A DNA stretch of 64,000 bases from Eonycteris spelaea (GCA_003508835.1 PUFA01000105.1:2294001-2358000); one strand, 5' to 3'. Shown: positions 48,030 through 62,290, counted from the stretch's first letter. Program-made: numbers and translations. The notes: a model not told the origin generated them from the sequence alone.

Positions 48030-50090
48030 GCAAGAACAAGCAAGGAAATCGTATTAGAAATGACCCAAAATCCATTTCATATCAATTGGCTCATTTTCTA
48101 GCAAAATACTGTAGATCCCCATTATTTAAGACTCGAAAGGCCACTGAATGTTTCTCGCACTCTTTACTCTGCTATTTCTCTGGTGGACAAATGAGAAGTG
48201 GCCTCCCTCCCCCCCCCAAAAAAATTAATATCTTGTTCTGAGTCAAAGAAAGCCTTAAGTACCCTCCAAACCACCAAACAAAACAAAACAGAAAGTCCGT
48301 CAAATATGTAAAACAGTACTTGTCTTGGCACACTGTATTGCTTCCTATTTTAAATTTGGTCACCTACGATTATCTTATACGGCTCTGTCGGTTAATGAGA
48401 ATATTACATTACAGCCCTTCAATACTTGTCCATTATTGGGAGAAAGATATATATTGCACGTACTTAGGCATTAACCCATTAACAATATTATTTTGGCTGA
48501 AAAGAAGTGGGATGAAAGATGAGTGCATTCAGAACTGAAAACTGGATAAGAGCGACTGAGAATCATCCTCCTAAATTAAGTTGCCGCTGTGAACTACAAA
48601 AACAGCTCTTTTTTTCTTTCTTTTTAAACAACAATTCAACTCAGTATGTGTTTGAAGTGACGAGAGAGTCACTCGAGGGCTTTGAGAAAGTACTAACTCT
48701 GCCTCTGCCTCTGGAATACCAAAAGGTGATTCATTAGCCGGATTACTTAACAAAATATTGTCCAACCTCCCAAATGCTCAGGTTGCTCCTCTGTCTGGCC
48801 CCAGAAAATAAATTTTCTCTTGCTACTGATATTTGAATATTTCCCTACAGCAAGGAGAAGAAGCTCATGTGTCCCTTGGTCCCTGGAAAATAAATTGTCA
48901 GTGGTAAAATGTTTTAGCAAAGAGATGCCTCTGGTTATCAGCAATTTTTTTTTGCATTTGCTATTATTTTTAAAAAGCAGAATCTCTAAAACTCTATACA
49001 AGTAACACATAATTCTTGTCTCTAAAGGCCGTTTACAATGGTAAAAAGCTGTATGTACTGTCGGTAATAATAAATGATCATATTATTGGCAACCAGCATA
49101 GTGAGAAGAGAATAAATACATTTTTTTTAAAAAAAGCCATTTTTAGGGCCTACTGAATCTTTTACTTCTCCCCAAAATTGATCTATGGATTAGCCAACAA
49201 AAATAAGAGACTGAAATATAGCCAATGGACACACGAAAAGTTAGCTTGCTGAGTGATATTCACGTAGGGAGAGCCACTGGGAGGTCAGAAAAATTGTGGA
49301 GATGATTTTATTCATCTTGAGGCATTATAACCCTGGTATTATCAATATTATAAACCTTAGACACATGAAAGTTTTAAATTTCCTAACCATTGGAAAATAA
49401 GTCAACCGATCACTTCAAAAACATATAATTCACGTGCATTAGGCCCAAATATACCTAGTTTATATTCACGACTTTATTTCTTCTGCAACCCAACATTACA
49501 CAGTTTAACAGAAAAATAAGGACATGTCTCTAACTGATCTGCCAATCGTGGGACACACTTTTCTGTTTGAGAAGTCTCACTGTGGTAGTAACTCTCAGTC
49601 AAAGTGTTATGAGCTGTCGCAAATCCCACAGACATGCAGCTTGGAAAACCGTGGCATTTTATGGCTTTTGCAAAGGAAATCACATGGGTGCAAATTTTAC
49701 TCTGGACTGGAGAAGCTATTTACTACACTTGTCCCTCCTGCCATGCTTTCTCCTCAGATTCCAGGACACTTCAATCGACCAGAGCTCAAACAAAAGAAAA
49801 CAAACCAAAAAAAAATCCAGAAGATTCTCCGCCGTGCCAGGACTGTTGCCATCAGCCGTCCTTAAACCCTTGTATATCTACATGTCACCCAGAGAGCTTC
49901 CTAAAACGCAGATCCCAGGGTCCTGCCCCGCAGGAAGGGCGCTTGCGTGCTGGGACAGGAAACTCAATCTTAACAGGAACCGAGATGGTTCGGAAGCAGG
50001 TGCCCGCGAAATATCCTTTGAGAAATTCTTTGGGAATTTTGAGAATTGCACTGTTCTACATCTCTCAAGCGGGAGGCTCTTCTTAGCAAG
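48030..50090. other. CPE intron 6, unassigned part
   Basis: No exon or certain repeat. A 178-codon plus-strand ORF (49567-50103) has no recognisable content and runs antisense to CPE. Confidence 0.4.
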
Positions 50091-50479
50091 GTTTTTCTTC
50101 TAATTCACTTCATGATTCCAGTTCCAGGCCTTTTAAAACTCTGCAAGAGATTTCCTCTCAACCAGTTACAGAATTAGGTCTGCTAATGATGAATTGAGGC
50201 ATGCCCACCTGCCACCATAAATATGACAAATATCCCCCTCTTTCCTGAGGGCACACATTTGTGTTTCATTGTTTGGTAGCACATTTTTTTTCTCAAGAAC
50301 CAAGAGAATACGTAAGCAGTGGTCGAATCTGTTTTTAATGACCGATCAGAGCAATAATCATATTGGCATCGACTAGAGTAAGTCATATAGTCTGGCTCCG
50401 AGAAGCCTTTTCTGAGGTCCCAGGGCTGGATTAGGGACCCTTGTAGGTACTGCCATTGCTCTCTGTAGTTACCTTTAAT

Positions 50480-50630
50480 TTTACCACTCATCATCCTCTC
50501 GTGTACGGGTATTCGAGTTTCTGAAACCCGCTAACATGAAGTCTTGAGGATGGTCACTAGCCCCAGTGCTCACAGCGTGCTGAGGACATGGAAGTTGCTC
50601 AATAAATTTTTGTTAAAAAAAAAAAAATCA
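50480..50630 (+). mobile_element. L2 3'-end fragment in CPE intron 6
   Basis: 'ggacatggaagttgctcaataaatttttgtt' followed by A13 is an L2-type terminus; upstream to about 50100 may belong to the same copy. Confidence 0.55.
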
Positions 50631-51450
50631 TAAAATGAAAAGCGTGGTATTAAGGAGGCATTCTTTAATATCGAAGTGGAAAACACACCAAATAGCCTTG
50701 TCTTACTTCCTCTACCCCAAAATACATTTTACAGTTGATTTTGCTTAGAAGATTCATCCCAATACAATGTCTTCTCAAAGGAGACATTTTACAGGGGTCC
50801 CTACCAAGGTTGTCAATATGGATCATTATCCTGTTTTGTTGTTGAAAATACCTGTGTATGCTGAACACGCAGCAGGATTCCACTGATTGAAAAAAATCCT
50901 GTTTAATGGTGTTTTTAACATCACCGTGAACAGTGGGCCTATACCATGAAAGACTCTTATATGGTTATTTGACATTTGTAGAAAAATTTTTAAGCTGATT
51001 TTACATTTTTTTAAAATCATTGGATTCGTACGTATATGTTTTTATGTACATATATACATTCAAAAAGCTATATGTTTATCTAATAGCACTTGTTTATGTC
51101 AAATTAGCTTAAAAATTAGTCTGTACTATGAGCTGGCATGTGAAGTGAACATCGCTCTACTTGATTTGGGGTGTACATGGCCGCATTCAGAATGGGATTT
51201 GAAAACTGGCAAGGCACTTGCAAGCGAAGAACAGAGTCTTTAGGTTTCCCACCGCCATTGCCCCTGACGCCAATGTCTGCACAGTACGGATGGGTGGGGT
51301 TGGCGGGGGACCGGCCCGAGCTGAGTCTGAGTAGGTAAAGTATTTTATTCTGACAGGCAGGGAGATGCTCCAGTATTCCGTACATCGCCCATTGGAGTGG
51401 CTACGTAAGCGACTCTCAGGTACAGATCTAAGCTCATGTCACGAGAGGCA
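50631..51450. other. CPE intron 6, unassigned part
   Basis: Nothing recognisable. Confidence 0.4.
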
Positions 51451-51454
51451 ACGT

Positions 51455-51690
51455 GGCCTGCTGATTCTGGAAACAGACAGCCTGGATTCTGGCTGTGTGA
51501 CTCCGGGCAAGTGGTTTAATTCCTCTGTGCCTCTGAGTCCTCGTGTGTCATTATGGGAGATGATGATAAGGATGATAATGAAAAAGATGGTGAAGATGAA
51601 GATGATGATGACGTAACTTGTTGTGAGGATCGACTATCTTAAGTGCTACACGTGAAGCACATAAAAGAATGTCTGAGAAATGACAGTAGA
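51455..51690 (+). repeat. MIR SINE with internal GAT expansion
   Basis: 'gcctggattctggctgtgtgactccgggcaagtggtttaattcctctgtgcctctgag' is MIR. The normally short GATGAT stretch is expanded at about 51560-51612. Confidence 0.9.
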
Positions 51691-52205
51691 GGCCCAAAAA
51701 CGGTAAGCTGATGTCATCAGTATCACTGCCTCAGATTCAGCAGAGTTTAGTGTGAGGCGCGTGGGGCACAAAATGTAAAGACACACTCACTGCTAGTTGC
51801 TGTCCCCACCCCTGCGGAGCCCTAGGAGTGAATGCCTCTTTATATCCCAGCTGCCTCTGCCCTCATCCTAGCCCTGGTCCTGCCTGAGATGTCTGACAGG
51901 CCCAAGGTGGGCCAGGTAGAGGAGGGTCCTGGGGTTGCCTTTGCTCAGAGCAACATCAATGAAAATAAGATTTTCATTTCCCTTGTCTACAACCCTCCAG
52001 TTTAATCAGTTCTCGGTGAATATTCATGAACCACCAAACCTACGACAAATGAAGACCTATTTGAACCGCGGCTGACACGTTTTCCAAACGGAGCATCTTC
52101 ATTTTGGGTCGGACAGATTCCTCTAGCGTGGGCTCCTCGTAAGAGACTATAGTACGGCAGGTTTAAAGGCTCTTAAATCTCCCGTGCTACACCAGAGACG
52201 GCGTT
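51691..52205. other. CPE intron 6, part next to exon 6
   Basis: No exon or repeat recognised. Confidence 0.4.
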
Positions 52206-52208
52206 TAC

Positions 52209-52348
52209 CTGCTCGAGATAGCTAATGAGGGAGTTTTTGTTGTCTTCCCAGTAGCTCTTCAAAGTCTCTTCGGGTGGAAACTTTTCACAGCTCAGCTCCA
52301 CAGTGATCTCGAAGCAGTTGCTGCTCAGGTAATTAAAGTCTTGCATTC
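52209..52348 (-). CDS. CPE: CPE exon 6 (catalytic glutamate)
   Basis: This 140-nt exon completes a split Gly and encodes 46 residues, [20 protein letters not shown] through SYLEQ. The Glu in VELSC is the M14 general base; it is residue 174 of the part encoded here, about 342 in the precursor. The two Cys of [11 protein letters not shown] are typical of the N/E subfamily. The acceptor is TTTTGGCAG|GA and the donor is CAG|GTAAAC. The exon ends in phase 0, closing the peptidase domain just before the transthyretin-like domain. Confidence 0.97.
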
Positions 52349-52506
52349 CTGCCAAAACACCAAATGGAAGGTCAACGACTGAAACTCCGCACGGGACGTT
52401 CTGCTGAGCTGAGAACCAAGGACAGAAGATGCACCAGCCCTGCCTCTTGGCAAGCCTGTGGGGAACCGCAAGGGAAACCACCCACCGTCAGGGACAGAAC
52501 ACATGT

Positions 52507-52518
52507 GGGGGGGGGGGG
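52507..52518 (+). repeat. G12 homopolymer in CPE intron 5
   Basis: 12 consecutive G on the plus strand (C12 in the transcript), about 160 nt upstream of exon 6. Confidence 0.97.
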
Positions 52519-53035
52519 TCCCTGCTCCCTCAGAAGCACAGACTCCCTCCCGTTCGTAAGCAATCATTCAGCATGATGCACCTCTGCGGAGCGGGCTCGA
52601 GCCAGCCCCAGCCCCGTCCCCGGGACTGCATTCAGCGTCAAAGAAGACGACAGGGGAGAGACATCACCAACATGTCACAACAGGAGCTTCCTACCATCTT
52701 CCCTCCCCCAGAGACCACCAATTTTGATAACCGCCCATGAACAAGTGCCTCTGGGAAAGTCCAGGAGTCCAATGGACAAGTTCTGGCATATCACGACGGA
52801 AGAAAATAAGTAAATAAATAAAAAATCCAAGACTGGGCACATTAGAGAGGGGAGAAGGAACAGTTGCACCTTACTTTCTTTAAGGTGACACGGCTCCGGG
52901 CCCAAACAGAACTAATGAGTGAACGTGAAAACATTCAAACATACGCAGCACACTGGGAAAGGCTGGTACAGAGCCAGCTTCAGAGGACTCTAATACCCTA
53001 ACAGGCGGTGTGTTGTCACTCGACTCCCGTATTAA
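52519..53035. other. CPE intron 5, unassigned part
   Basis: Nothing recognisable. Confidence 0.4.
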
Positions 53036-53039
53036 GGTT

Positions 53040-53736
53040 AAAGGAAAAAAATATTGAAAAAAAAATAACTATCGCTACAGTAAATGGTTAATGGTTACAC
53101 AACATGAAAAGATGTAAACTCTGACATCAAACCATAACGTGGGCGGAGGGAGGTAACAGGGTAAAGTTTCTGTGATCCAAGTTAGGGTACAACCAGCTGA
53201 AAACTGACTGTCATGCCCTAAGAGGTTTTGTGTCAGCCTTGTGGTAACCATAATGCAAAAACCTCCAGTAGATTCAAAAAAGTTAGGTTAGAGGAGGGAA
53301 TCAAAGCATACCACCACAGCAAATCATCGACTCACAAGGAGGAGAGCAAGAGCGGGAGTAAGAGACAAGGCAACTATAAAACAGACAGAAAACAATGAGC
53401 TGTCACTAGTAAGTCCTTACCTCTGAATAACTACCTTGAACGTAAATGACCGAAATTTTCCAGTCAAAAGGCACGGAGTGGCTAAATGGGTTAAAAACGA
53501 AGACCCAACTATATGGTGCCCATCAGAAACTCACATCAGCTTTAAGGACACAAAGAGACTCAAAGGGAAGGCCCTGGAAAAAGAGATTCCATTAAAATGG
53601 AAACCGAAAGGGAGTAGGGGTAGCTATACTTACGCCAGAAAAAAAATACGGCCCGAAATTGTAAGAGACAAAGAAGGTCATTATGTTGTGATAAACCAGT
53701 CGAGGTAGCAAAGTGTAGAAATATCAAAATATATAC

Positions 53737-53775
<39 letters not shown>

Positions 53776-54365
53776 TATAATACAGTCAACACTGAAGCAC
53801 CTAAATATACTAAGCAGACACTAAAGGATGTGAAGGAAGAAACAGACATCAATACGATAATAGTAGGGGACTCTGATATCCTACTTTCAACCATGGATAG
53901 ATAGATCATCCAGACAGAACATCAGTAAGGAAACACTTGCCGTGATCCATACTTTAGATCACATGAATCTAACAGATAATATAGAAGATACAACCCAACA
54001 GCAGCAGAACACACATTCTTCCCAGGCACGCATGAAACCGTCTCCAAAATGGGTCATGTAAGTCACCAAACAAGTCTTCCCAAACGTAGTTTGGAAGACT
54101 GAAGTCATACCAAACGTCGTTTATAACGGCATCGGTATGAAACTAGAAATCATTACAGAAGGAAAACTGGAAAAGTCACAAGTATGGAGAAAAACAAACC
54201 GTACACTCTTGAACAACCAATGGGCCAAAGAGAAAACGCCAAGGGAAACCAAATACCTTAGACAAATGAAAATAGAAACACGACATACCAAAAGTCATGA
54301 GCTGCAGCAACAGCAGTCCCAAGGGAGAAATTAATGGTGCTGGATGCCTCCGCTAAGGGAAAAAA
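53040..54365 (+). mobile_element. L1 fragment, ORF2 endonuclease region, in CPE intron 5
   Basis: 'ccaactatatggtgcccatcagaaactcacatcagctttaaggacaca', 'gagacaaagaaggtcattatg', 'aatagtaggggactctgatatcc' and 'gatagatcatccagacagaac' are L1 ORF2 landmarks. The frames are broken (90-codon remnant at 53436-53708) and a (TA)n tract interrupts at 53727-53782. It lies antisense to CPE. Confidence 0.9.
53727..53782. repeat. (TA)n tract
   Basis: TA-rich, self-complementary microsatellite within the L1. Confidence 0.95.
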
Positions 54366-54374
54366 GATCTCACA

Positions 54375-54650
54375 ACCAGTGACTGACTGATACGGAGCCA
54401 CCAAACGCTGGTTCCCTGGCCTCAAGGAAGGACAACCCTACCTGTGGCTGAGGCCCAAGGGCATCTTCCCAATGGCTCGAGGCCAGGAGAGACGCACCTG
54501 AGACCACATCCTTGCTCAGTCCCATCCCCTCCTTACCCGCCTCCCTCAATCCCATGCAGAGTTTTTCTTAAAGAGCACTCCCTCAATAAATTATGAGCAT
54601 CTAGATCCCTCTCTCAGGCCTGCTTCTAGAAAAACTGACCTAAAGCACTG
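54375..54650 (+). mobile_element. LTR-like repeat in CPE intron 5
   Basis: It ends 'ctcaataaattatgagcatctagatccctctctcaggcctgcttctagaaaaactgacctaaag', the pattern of an LTR 3' end with its AATAAA. Confidence 0.5.
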
Positions 54651-55865
54651 ATTTTATTCACTACATGGAGCTTGAAGAAAATCAAAGCTTTTTTGATTGA
54701 GTACTATGGAACATAATCATTGACTATGAGTTAAATTATTATTATCAGTATTTTACTGATATCGATCACTTGGAATTCTATATAAAATGCACTATTTGTC
54801 CAAAAAAGGTAATTCCAAAGGAATTACTAAAGTTTTTATAAAAACTGAAGTATAAAATTACCTCCCATCTGATGTATTTGATACAGCCTAGATCCTAAAA
54901 TCTGACATAGACCTTATTTCTCAAGCTATGGAGGGGGCAGGGAAAGTATTATATCTGATCTAGCCTGGTATAACATATTAATTAAAACAGAATAACCACT
55001 TATCAGAAAGAAAAAATGAGAAAGAATATTGTCCTTAGGGCATAATTCAACAGAAGAAGCATATTAAACCAAAACCCTATACTTAGCTAGCGATGCTACT
55101 ACCCTAATTCTCTTTTTCTTCTGCAGGTGGGCTGTAGAAAATTGTTTTCAGGCAAAGAGGGGGGAAAAAAATGTACCCGTATCTTACATTTAACTCTTCG
55201 TCCTTGGTAGAGGCAAGTATTATACAACTGTGATTGGTCCGGGTAGCCATAAAATAGGAGCCGTGCCAAGTCCTTGCTGGGCAAAGGGAACCACAGAACT
55301 GCCTTGGCTTCTAGAAGATGCCCCCTCTATTGCTATGAAGCAGTGGGCTTTTCCCTTTTCAGACCCCATAAAAGGTGAAGAGCTTCCTGATCTAAGAGTG
55401 CTTACTGTAGCCGTGATCACAAAAATAAATATTCCACATCCAAGAACCCCTCTTATCCCATCATTAAAACACAAAGGAAAAGGTATGTGGACCAAGATAT
55501 GCTAAGGGCCAAAGCCTGCCCTCTAAAAGATACACTTCCCTAGGGTCAAAGCAGGACTAAAATAATCAGGCTGCTATCTTATTCCTTAAGGCTAGCATTT
55601 GAAAAGTAGTGAACAAGGTTCCTTTCTATTTCCCACTGGAAGTCTTCAGTTCATTCCCGGTATCTCTTCAAGGAGCCTCTCGCTTTTTAAAGATCGATGA
55701 AAACAAAACTCTGCTCAGCAATCGTTCGTGCAGAAAACTAATTTCCACGGATAAACGGGAGATTCAGTTAGTTTCCTAGTGATAGAGGAGGACCGCGGCG
55801 TCTCTCGATCCAAATGCGAATTATCAATAAGCCACGATCTCGCAATCAAAAGAGAGAACCGGAAC
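54651..55865. other. CPE intron 5, part next to exon 5
   Basis: No repeat or exon was recognised. ORFs at 55220-55505 on both strands are shadows without content. Confidence 0.4.
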
Positions 55866-55869
55866 TCGC

Positions 55870-56052
55870 CTCCAGGGACGCTGTACCAAGCTGCGCCGTT
55901 GGTGGTGCCGTCCACGAAGCTGCTGTCATCGTCGTTCTTGCGACACGGTGGCCGATCGGGGTCTGACATGGGTGGGTTAAAAGAGGAGTAGGCCCGAGCC
56001 AAGCTTTGGAAAATGGCATCATCTGGGCAGGAGCTATATTCATGCGCAGTAC
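55870..56052 (-). CDS. CPE: CPE exon 5 (GC-type 5' splice site)
   Basis: This 183-nt exon completes the split Gly, then encodes 60 residues plus one base of the next Gly. Recognisable segments are [39 protein letters not shown] and AWYSVPGG; the Tyr of WYSVPGG lies where M14 enzymes have their substrate-binding tyrosine. The acceptor is TTCTAG|GT. The donor reads GGAG|GCGAGT, that is, GC instead of GT, with every other position close to the consensus. The exon 6 sequence fits only if this GC is used: joining gives P-G-G-M-Q-D. The next GT, 4 nt downstream, would shift the frame. Confidence 0.96.
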
Positions 56053-56394
56053 CTAGAAAATAAACCCACGAGGTTAAAGAAATGTTATGTAACGCAGACC
56101 ACGGGGCTCTGCGTGTTTCCTGCAGGGTGACTCAGCCTCGGTCTCTTACTGATCAATCATCACAGCCAGGAAAGGCAGAGGAGATTTAAGTCCTCGACAA
56201 TCAGGCCTAGCTTTTAGGGTAGATAGCTTCCACTGCGAATACCGCAGAGTGAAAATTTTGACGGGGTGTGCATTCTACTTGTGAATGCAAAGTTTCACAA
56301 GAAAAGGTGATAGGCTCAGAATGAGCCGGACCTGGGAAGGCAGTAAGGAGATTCCCGTTGTTAACATTTTTCATTTAAAAACCGTATTTGTAAA

Positions 56395-56620
56395 ACTGGT
56401 GTTTATAAAGTAGTCCTGGGGATGTAAAGTACAGCATAGGGAATATAATCAATAATATTGTAATAGTTATTATGGTGTCAGGCATAAAATTTATTTATTG
56501 GGAGAGCACTGTTTAAGTTATATAAATGTCTAATCACTGTGTTGTACACCTGAAACTAATATAATATTGTACGTCAATATTATAAAATTGAAAACAATTT
56601 TAAAGATTTTTAAGTGTAGT
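56395..56620 (+). mobile_element. L1 3'-end fragment in CPE intron 4
   Basis: 'tacagcatagggaatataatcaataatattgtaatag' and 'gttgtacacctgaaactaatataatattg' are L1 3' UTR landmarks. Confidence 0.9.
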
Positions 56621-58840
<2,220 letters not shown>

Positions 58841-58844
58841 AGTA

Positions 58845-59010
58845 GCTTTCACATGCACTATTTTATTGAGCTTTGCAACTTCCCCATTGATAGGCAAAAA
58901 TATTCATCCCCAATTCACAGAGGGAAACCTGAAGGTTGGCTGCATTAACATGCCCAAGTTCATACAGCTAAAGATTCGATGCAGTCGGTGAAACCCCCAA
59001 AGTCCCTGCT
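58845..59010 (-). repeat. MIR SINE in CPE intron 3
   Basis: 'cccaattcacagagggaaacctgaagg' and 'acatgcccaagttcatacagctaaagattcg' are reverse MIR landmarks. Confidence 0.7.
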
Positions 59011-59104
59011 ATTGTTAGTATATAAGCTTTAATGTGTTGAAACTATTTGTTTTTCACGTAAGGTACTCATAATTGTGGACAAGTGTGATTTCGAATAGGG
59101 TATT

Positions 59105-59440
59105 GTTTTCATTATTATTTGTTTGGTTTATCTTATTCTCACCTCGTGCACACATACACAAAAAATGTTCCTTGCAGAAAATGTAGAGACGACCACAAAG
59201 AAGAAAATTAAAACCACCCATAATTTTATTGCCTAAAGAGATGCGCTGATAACATTCTCATGTATCTCTTTCTCAATCTTTTTCCAATGCATTTATGGAA
59301 TTTTTAAAATATGATCATTTATATATCATTTCGTATCCTGCCTTTTTTACTTGATAACAGATATCAAACATCCTTTCACGTCACTGAACACCCTTCTAAG
59401 TTACTGTTTTAACAGCTGAGTCGTCTCCAAAGTATGTTCA
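59105..59440 (-). mobile_element. Old L1M fragment, first half
   Basis: 'accacccataattttattgcctaaagag', 'aatctttttccaatgcat' and 'tatcaaacatcctttcacgtcactgaac' belong to a common old L1M repeat; it continues at 60015. Confidence 0.65.
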
Positions 59441-59459
59441 TTCTTAAACTTACACAAAA

Positions 59460-59640
59460 TAATAGCTAAAACTTATTAAACACTTTCTGTGTGACACACT
59501 GAATTCTCACATCCACCCTATGAGACTGGGATTACAGGTACATAAATGAATTTTTATAGATGAATAAACTGAGACACAGAAAAGTTAGGGAACAGCAGAG
59601 GTCACTCAGATTAGAGGCAGGAGCCCAGCCAGTCTGGCCC
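59460..59640 (-). repeat. MIR SINE in CPE intron 3
   Basis: 'aacactttctgtgtgacacactgaattctcacatccaccctatgag' and 'aggcaggagcccagccagtctggcc' are reverse MIR landmarks. Confidence 0.85.
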
Positions 59641-59689
59641 CCCAAAAATTACACCGGCACTAGCAACCTCCAATTGTTGTGAGGGGTTG

Positions 59690-59985
59690 TGGGGTCACAG
59701 GGTGATGTCAGTCACAGGGTACAAACTTTCAGCTGTATGATGATTCAGCTCGGGGGATCTAATGTGCATCATGGTGACTTAATAATACTTGAAATTTGCT
59801 AAGACAGTAGATCACAAGTACTCTCACCACACACGCAAACAAAAAGTCACTATGTGAGGTGATGGATGTGTTCATTAGCTTGGTTGTGGTAATCATTTCA
59901 TAATGTATATGTATATCAAGTCGTCACGTTGTATGCCTGAAATATATACAACTTTTGTCAATTATGCCTTAATAAAGCTGGGAAA
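59690..59985 (+). mobile_element. L1M 3'-end fragment in CPE intron 3
   Basis: 'gaggtgatggatgtgttcattagcttggttgtggtaatcatttcataatgtatatgtatatcaa' is a distinctive L1M 3' end. Confidence 0.9.
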
Positions 59986-60014
59986 TCATCTCCAATTATT
60001 GGGCAGTGGGTCGT

Positions 60015-60590
60015 TTACTATAAAAAAAAAATTTACTGCAAACACCTTGTATCTACTCTTTGTGTAGATCTATACTTTCCTTAGAGAAGTCTCTAGAAAG
60101 GGAATGAGTCGACCAAAAGCTAAGCACATTTTCAAATTTTATAAAATGTATTCCAAACGTCCTCTCTGTAGGATACAGCGATATACCCAGCAACAGTATT
60201 TTAAACTTTCCATTTCTAATCACTCTTATCAATATTGCATGTGTTTTTCAAGTCTGTCACTTTGATACGTGTTGCACAGAATTTTTTAAACTTTGCATTC
60301 TTTGATTAACTAAAAAAAACAGAACAATTTTTTATGTTTACTGACCATTTATATGTTTTCTTTGATGACATCTTATACATGGTTAACTGATATTTCTCTG
60401 AAAATGTATACTTTTTCTTATTAATTTACGGGAGTTGTTTACTTAGTGAAAACATTAACCCTCTATTTATTACATATTATAAATATTTTCCAAGTTTGCC
60501 AGTTGCCTTTTAAATTTAATAATAATTAAAATACAGAACAGTAAGATATTTATGTAGTCAGACCTAAGGATCTTTTCTTTCTGGCCTCTT
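60015..60590 (-). mobile_element. Old L1M fragment, second half
   Basis: It continues the repeat at 59105-59440 ('agaaagggaatgagtcgaccaaaagc', 'ttccaaacgtcctctctgtagg'); later insertions separate the halves. Confidence 0.55.
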
Positions 60591-60604
60591 CCTTTTGTTT
60601 TCTA

Positions 60605-62290
60605 TTTCATTCATGCATTCAATAACTATTAAGTGGCCATCACGTGCCTGTTTCTACATAAGAAATCAAGGGATCTAGAATCGAAGGGAAAAATAAGCTA
60701 TGCGAACAAATAATTACAATAGAACCTATATAAAGGTCTACATAGCAATGAGCACCATCTTGGAAGCATGTTTATACAAACATAAAGGAAGGCTGACAGA
60801 ATCTGTCTGCAACAGCAGGGGAGGGCTTCACAGAGGAGGTGACGTGGAAGGAGAGGAAGAGAATTATAGACCGCTGAACAACAAATAAAATTATTGGAAA
60901 ATGGTATGCTTAGGGAGCACAAAAGTTGGTGGACTGGAGGATATGCAATATCGGAGCCCGATTAAGGAGCAGGGCCAGTCAGCAGCTGCCAGGTGCCAAG
61001 GTTAGCTTGAAAGATCTGGAAATACAATAAAATGGAAACATTGTACTTCCCCAATTCTCACTTAGAAGAGGTTCTGAAAGTAGTTGGTAGCCGGGGCAGA
61101 AGTGCCTGGACTAAGAGAAAAGGAACTGAGTTCTCTCCTCACTTCTCCGCCCTCATGGGCTCTACCTCTCCCCCGAGTAAAGGAAAATAATGTTCAAACA
61201 ACACTGGTTTGTAGACGTTTAGAGGATGTATCGATGTGTCCACCTCAGCCTGACATACATAACAGAGACTACTAAGAAATTATTCTGAAATAATAATGAT
61301 AGTTCTAGGTCCTGAAATGTAGTTTATATGTATCAATTTATTCAATCTTTATAACACTCCATGAAGTAGATACTATTACCTCCATATTTCAGACGAAGTA
61401 GAAGCACACGGTCATCAAATAACTTTCCAAAATTCACACAGCAAGTATGGGGCCGGGATTTGAACAAAGCAGCCGCCTCCAGAGTCCCCGTCCTAAACTA
61501 TCACACGATCCTGCCACGTTGAGTTTTTTACTTTCTCCTCTGGGTAGTGAGTGTAGAGCTGACAAGGTTTTTTAAGCCACAGAGCGATCACTCGTGTGTG
61601 AAGATCACTCTGGAAGGATTCGAGAAATCGAATGGAGTTGGGAGAGGCCAAAACCACAACAAGAACAGGGTGCCACTGCACTCAGCAGAGCAGAAGGTGA
61701 CAGGGGCCTGAATGAACGCCGTGGCGTGAGCTGACAGAGGAGGGGAAGACTCCGTGGCTGTTAGGGAGGTTAAATCACTTACATCACGAAAGTAATTGCT
61801 AGTGAGCGGTGACAGAGGTTTAAAAAAAAAAAAGATCAAGGCTTTGAAGATCAGGTAAATGAGAAACTAGTGTTTTCTTAAGGAAAAATTTGATTTGGAT
61901 CAAATGCTGAGCTCGTGACTCGAGGTGCCACGAGGTAAAAAGACTCCACAGCACGTAAAATACAGAAATAGAGCTCACTAGGACAGCTGGAGTCAGAGAT
62001 ATGGATCTGAGAGACAATAAAGGTACCGGAAAGGATGAAAACCCAGAAGGGCAGCAGATGGGACCCCGTCCGCCAGCATTTAAGCCAAGGGAGAAGCAGC
62101 AGGGAAAGAAATGGAATAATGATTTGAAAGGTGGTAAAAGAGGAAGGAGAAAGTGGAGTTGTGCAAAGCCAGGGAGGAGAAAGTTCTGGAAAAGAAGAAA
62201 AAGATCAATAGTGTGAAATGCTGTGAAAGGGTCCAGTCTGGCTTCAAGATCAGGTGTTCTGATAAAGGGGCCCCTGAAAGGGCCATGATG
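60605..62290 (-). mobile_element. Long L2 LINE copy in CPE intron 3
   Basis: It starts with the reversed L2 terminus 'attcattcatgcattcaataactattaagtggccatcacgtgcctg' and continues through 'gatcactctggaaggattcgag' to 'caatagtgtgaaatgctgtgaaagggtc'. A MIR at 61285 interrupts it. The 182-codon ORF 61820-62368 is spurious. Confidence 0.65.
61285..61505 (-). repeat. MIR SINE inside the L2 copy
   Basis: 'actccatgaagtagatactattacctccatatttcagacgaag' and 'atggggccgggatttgaacaaagcagccgcctccagag' are reverse MIR landmarks. Confidence 0.88.

Noticed and set aside
49567..50103. 178-codon ORF antisense to CPE intron 6
   Set aside because: No recognisable motif, and three frames are open over part of the same stretch, as expected by chance.
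55866..55869. Alternative GT donor 4 nt into intron 5
   Set aside because: Using it would add 4 nt and shift the frame into exon 6; the GC donor keeps the conserved Gly-Gly-Met.
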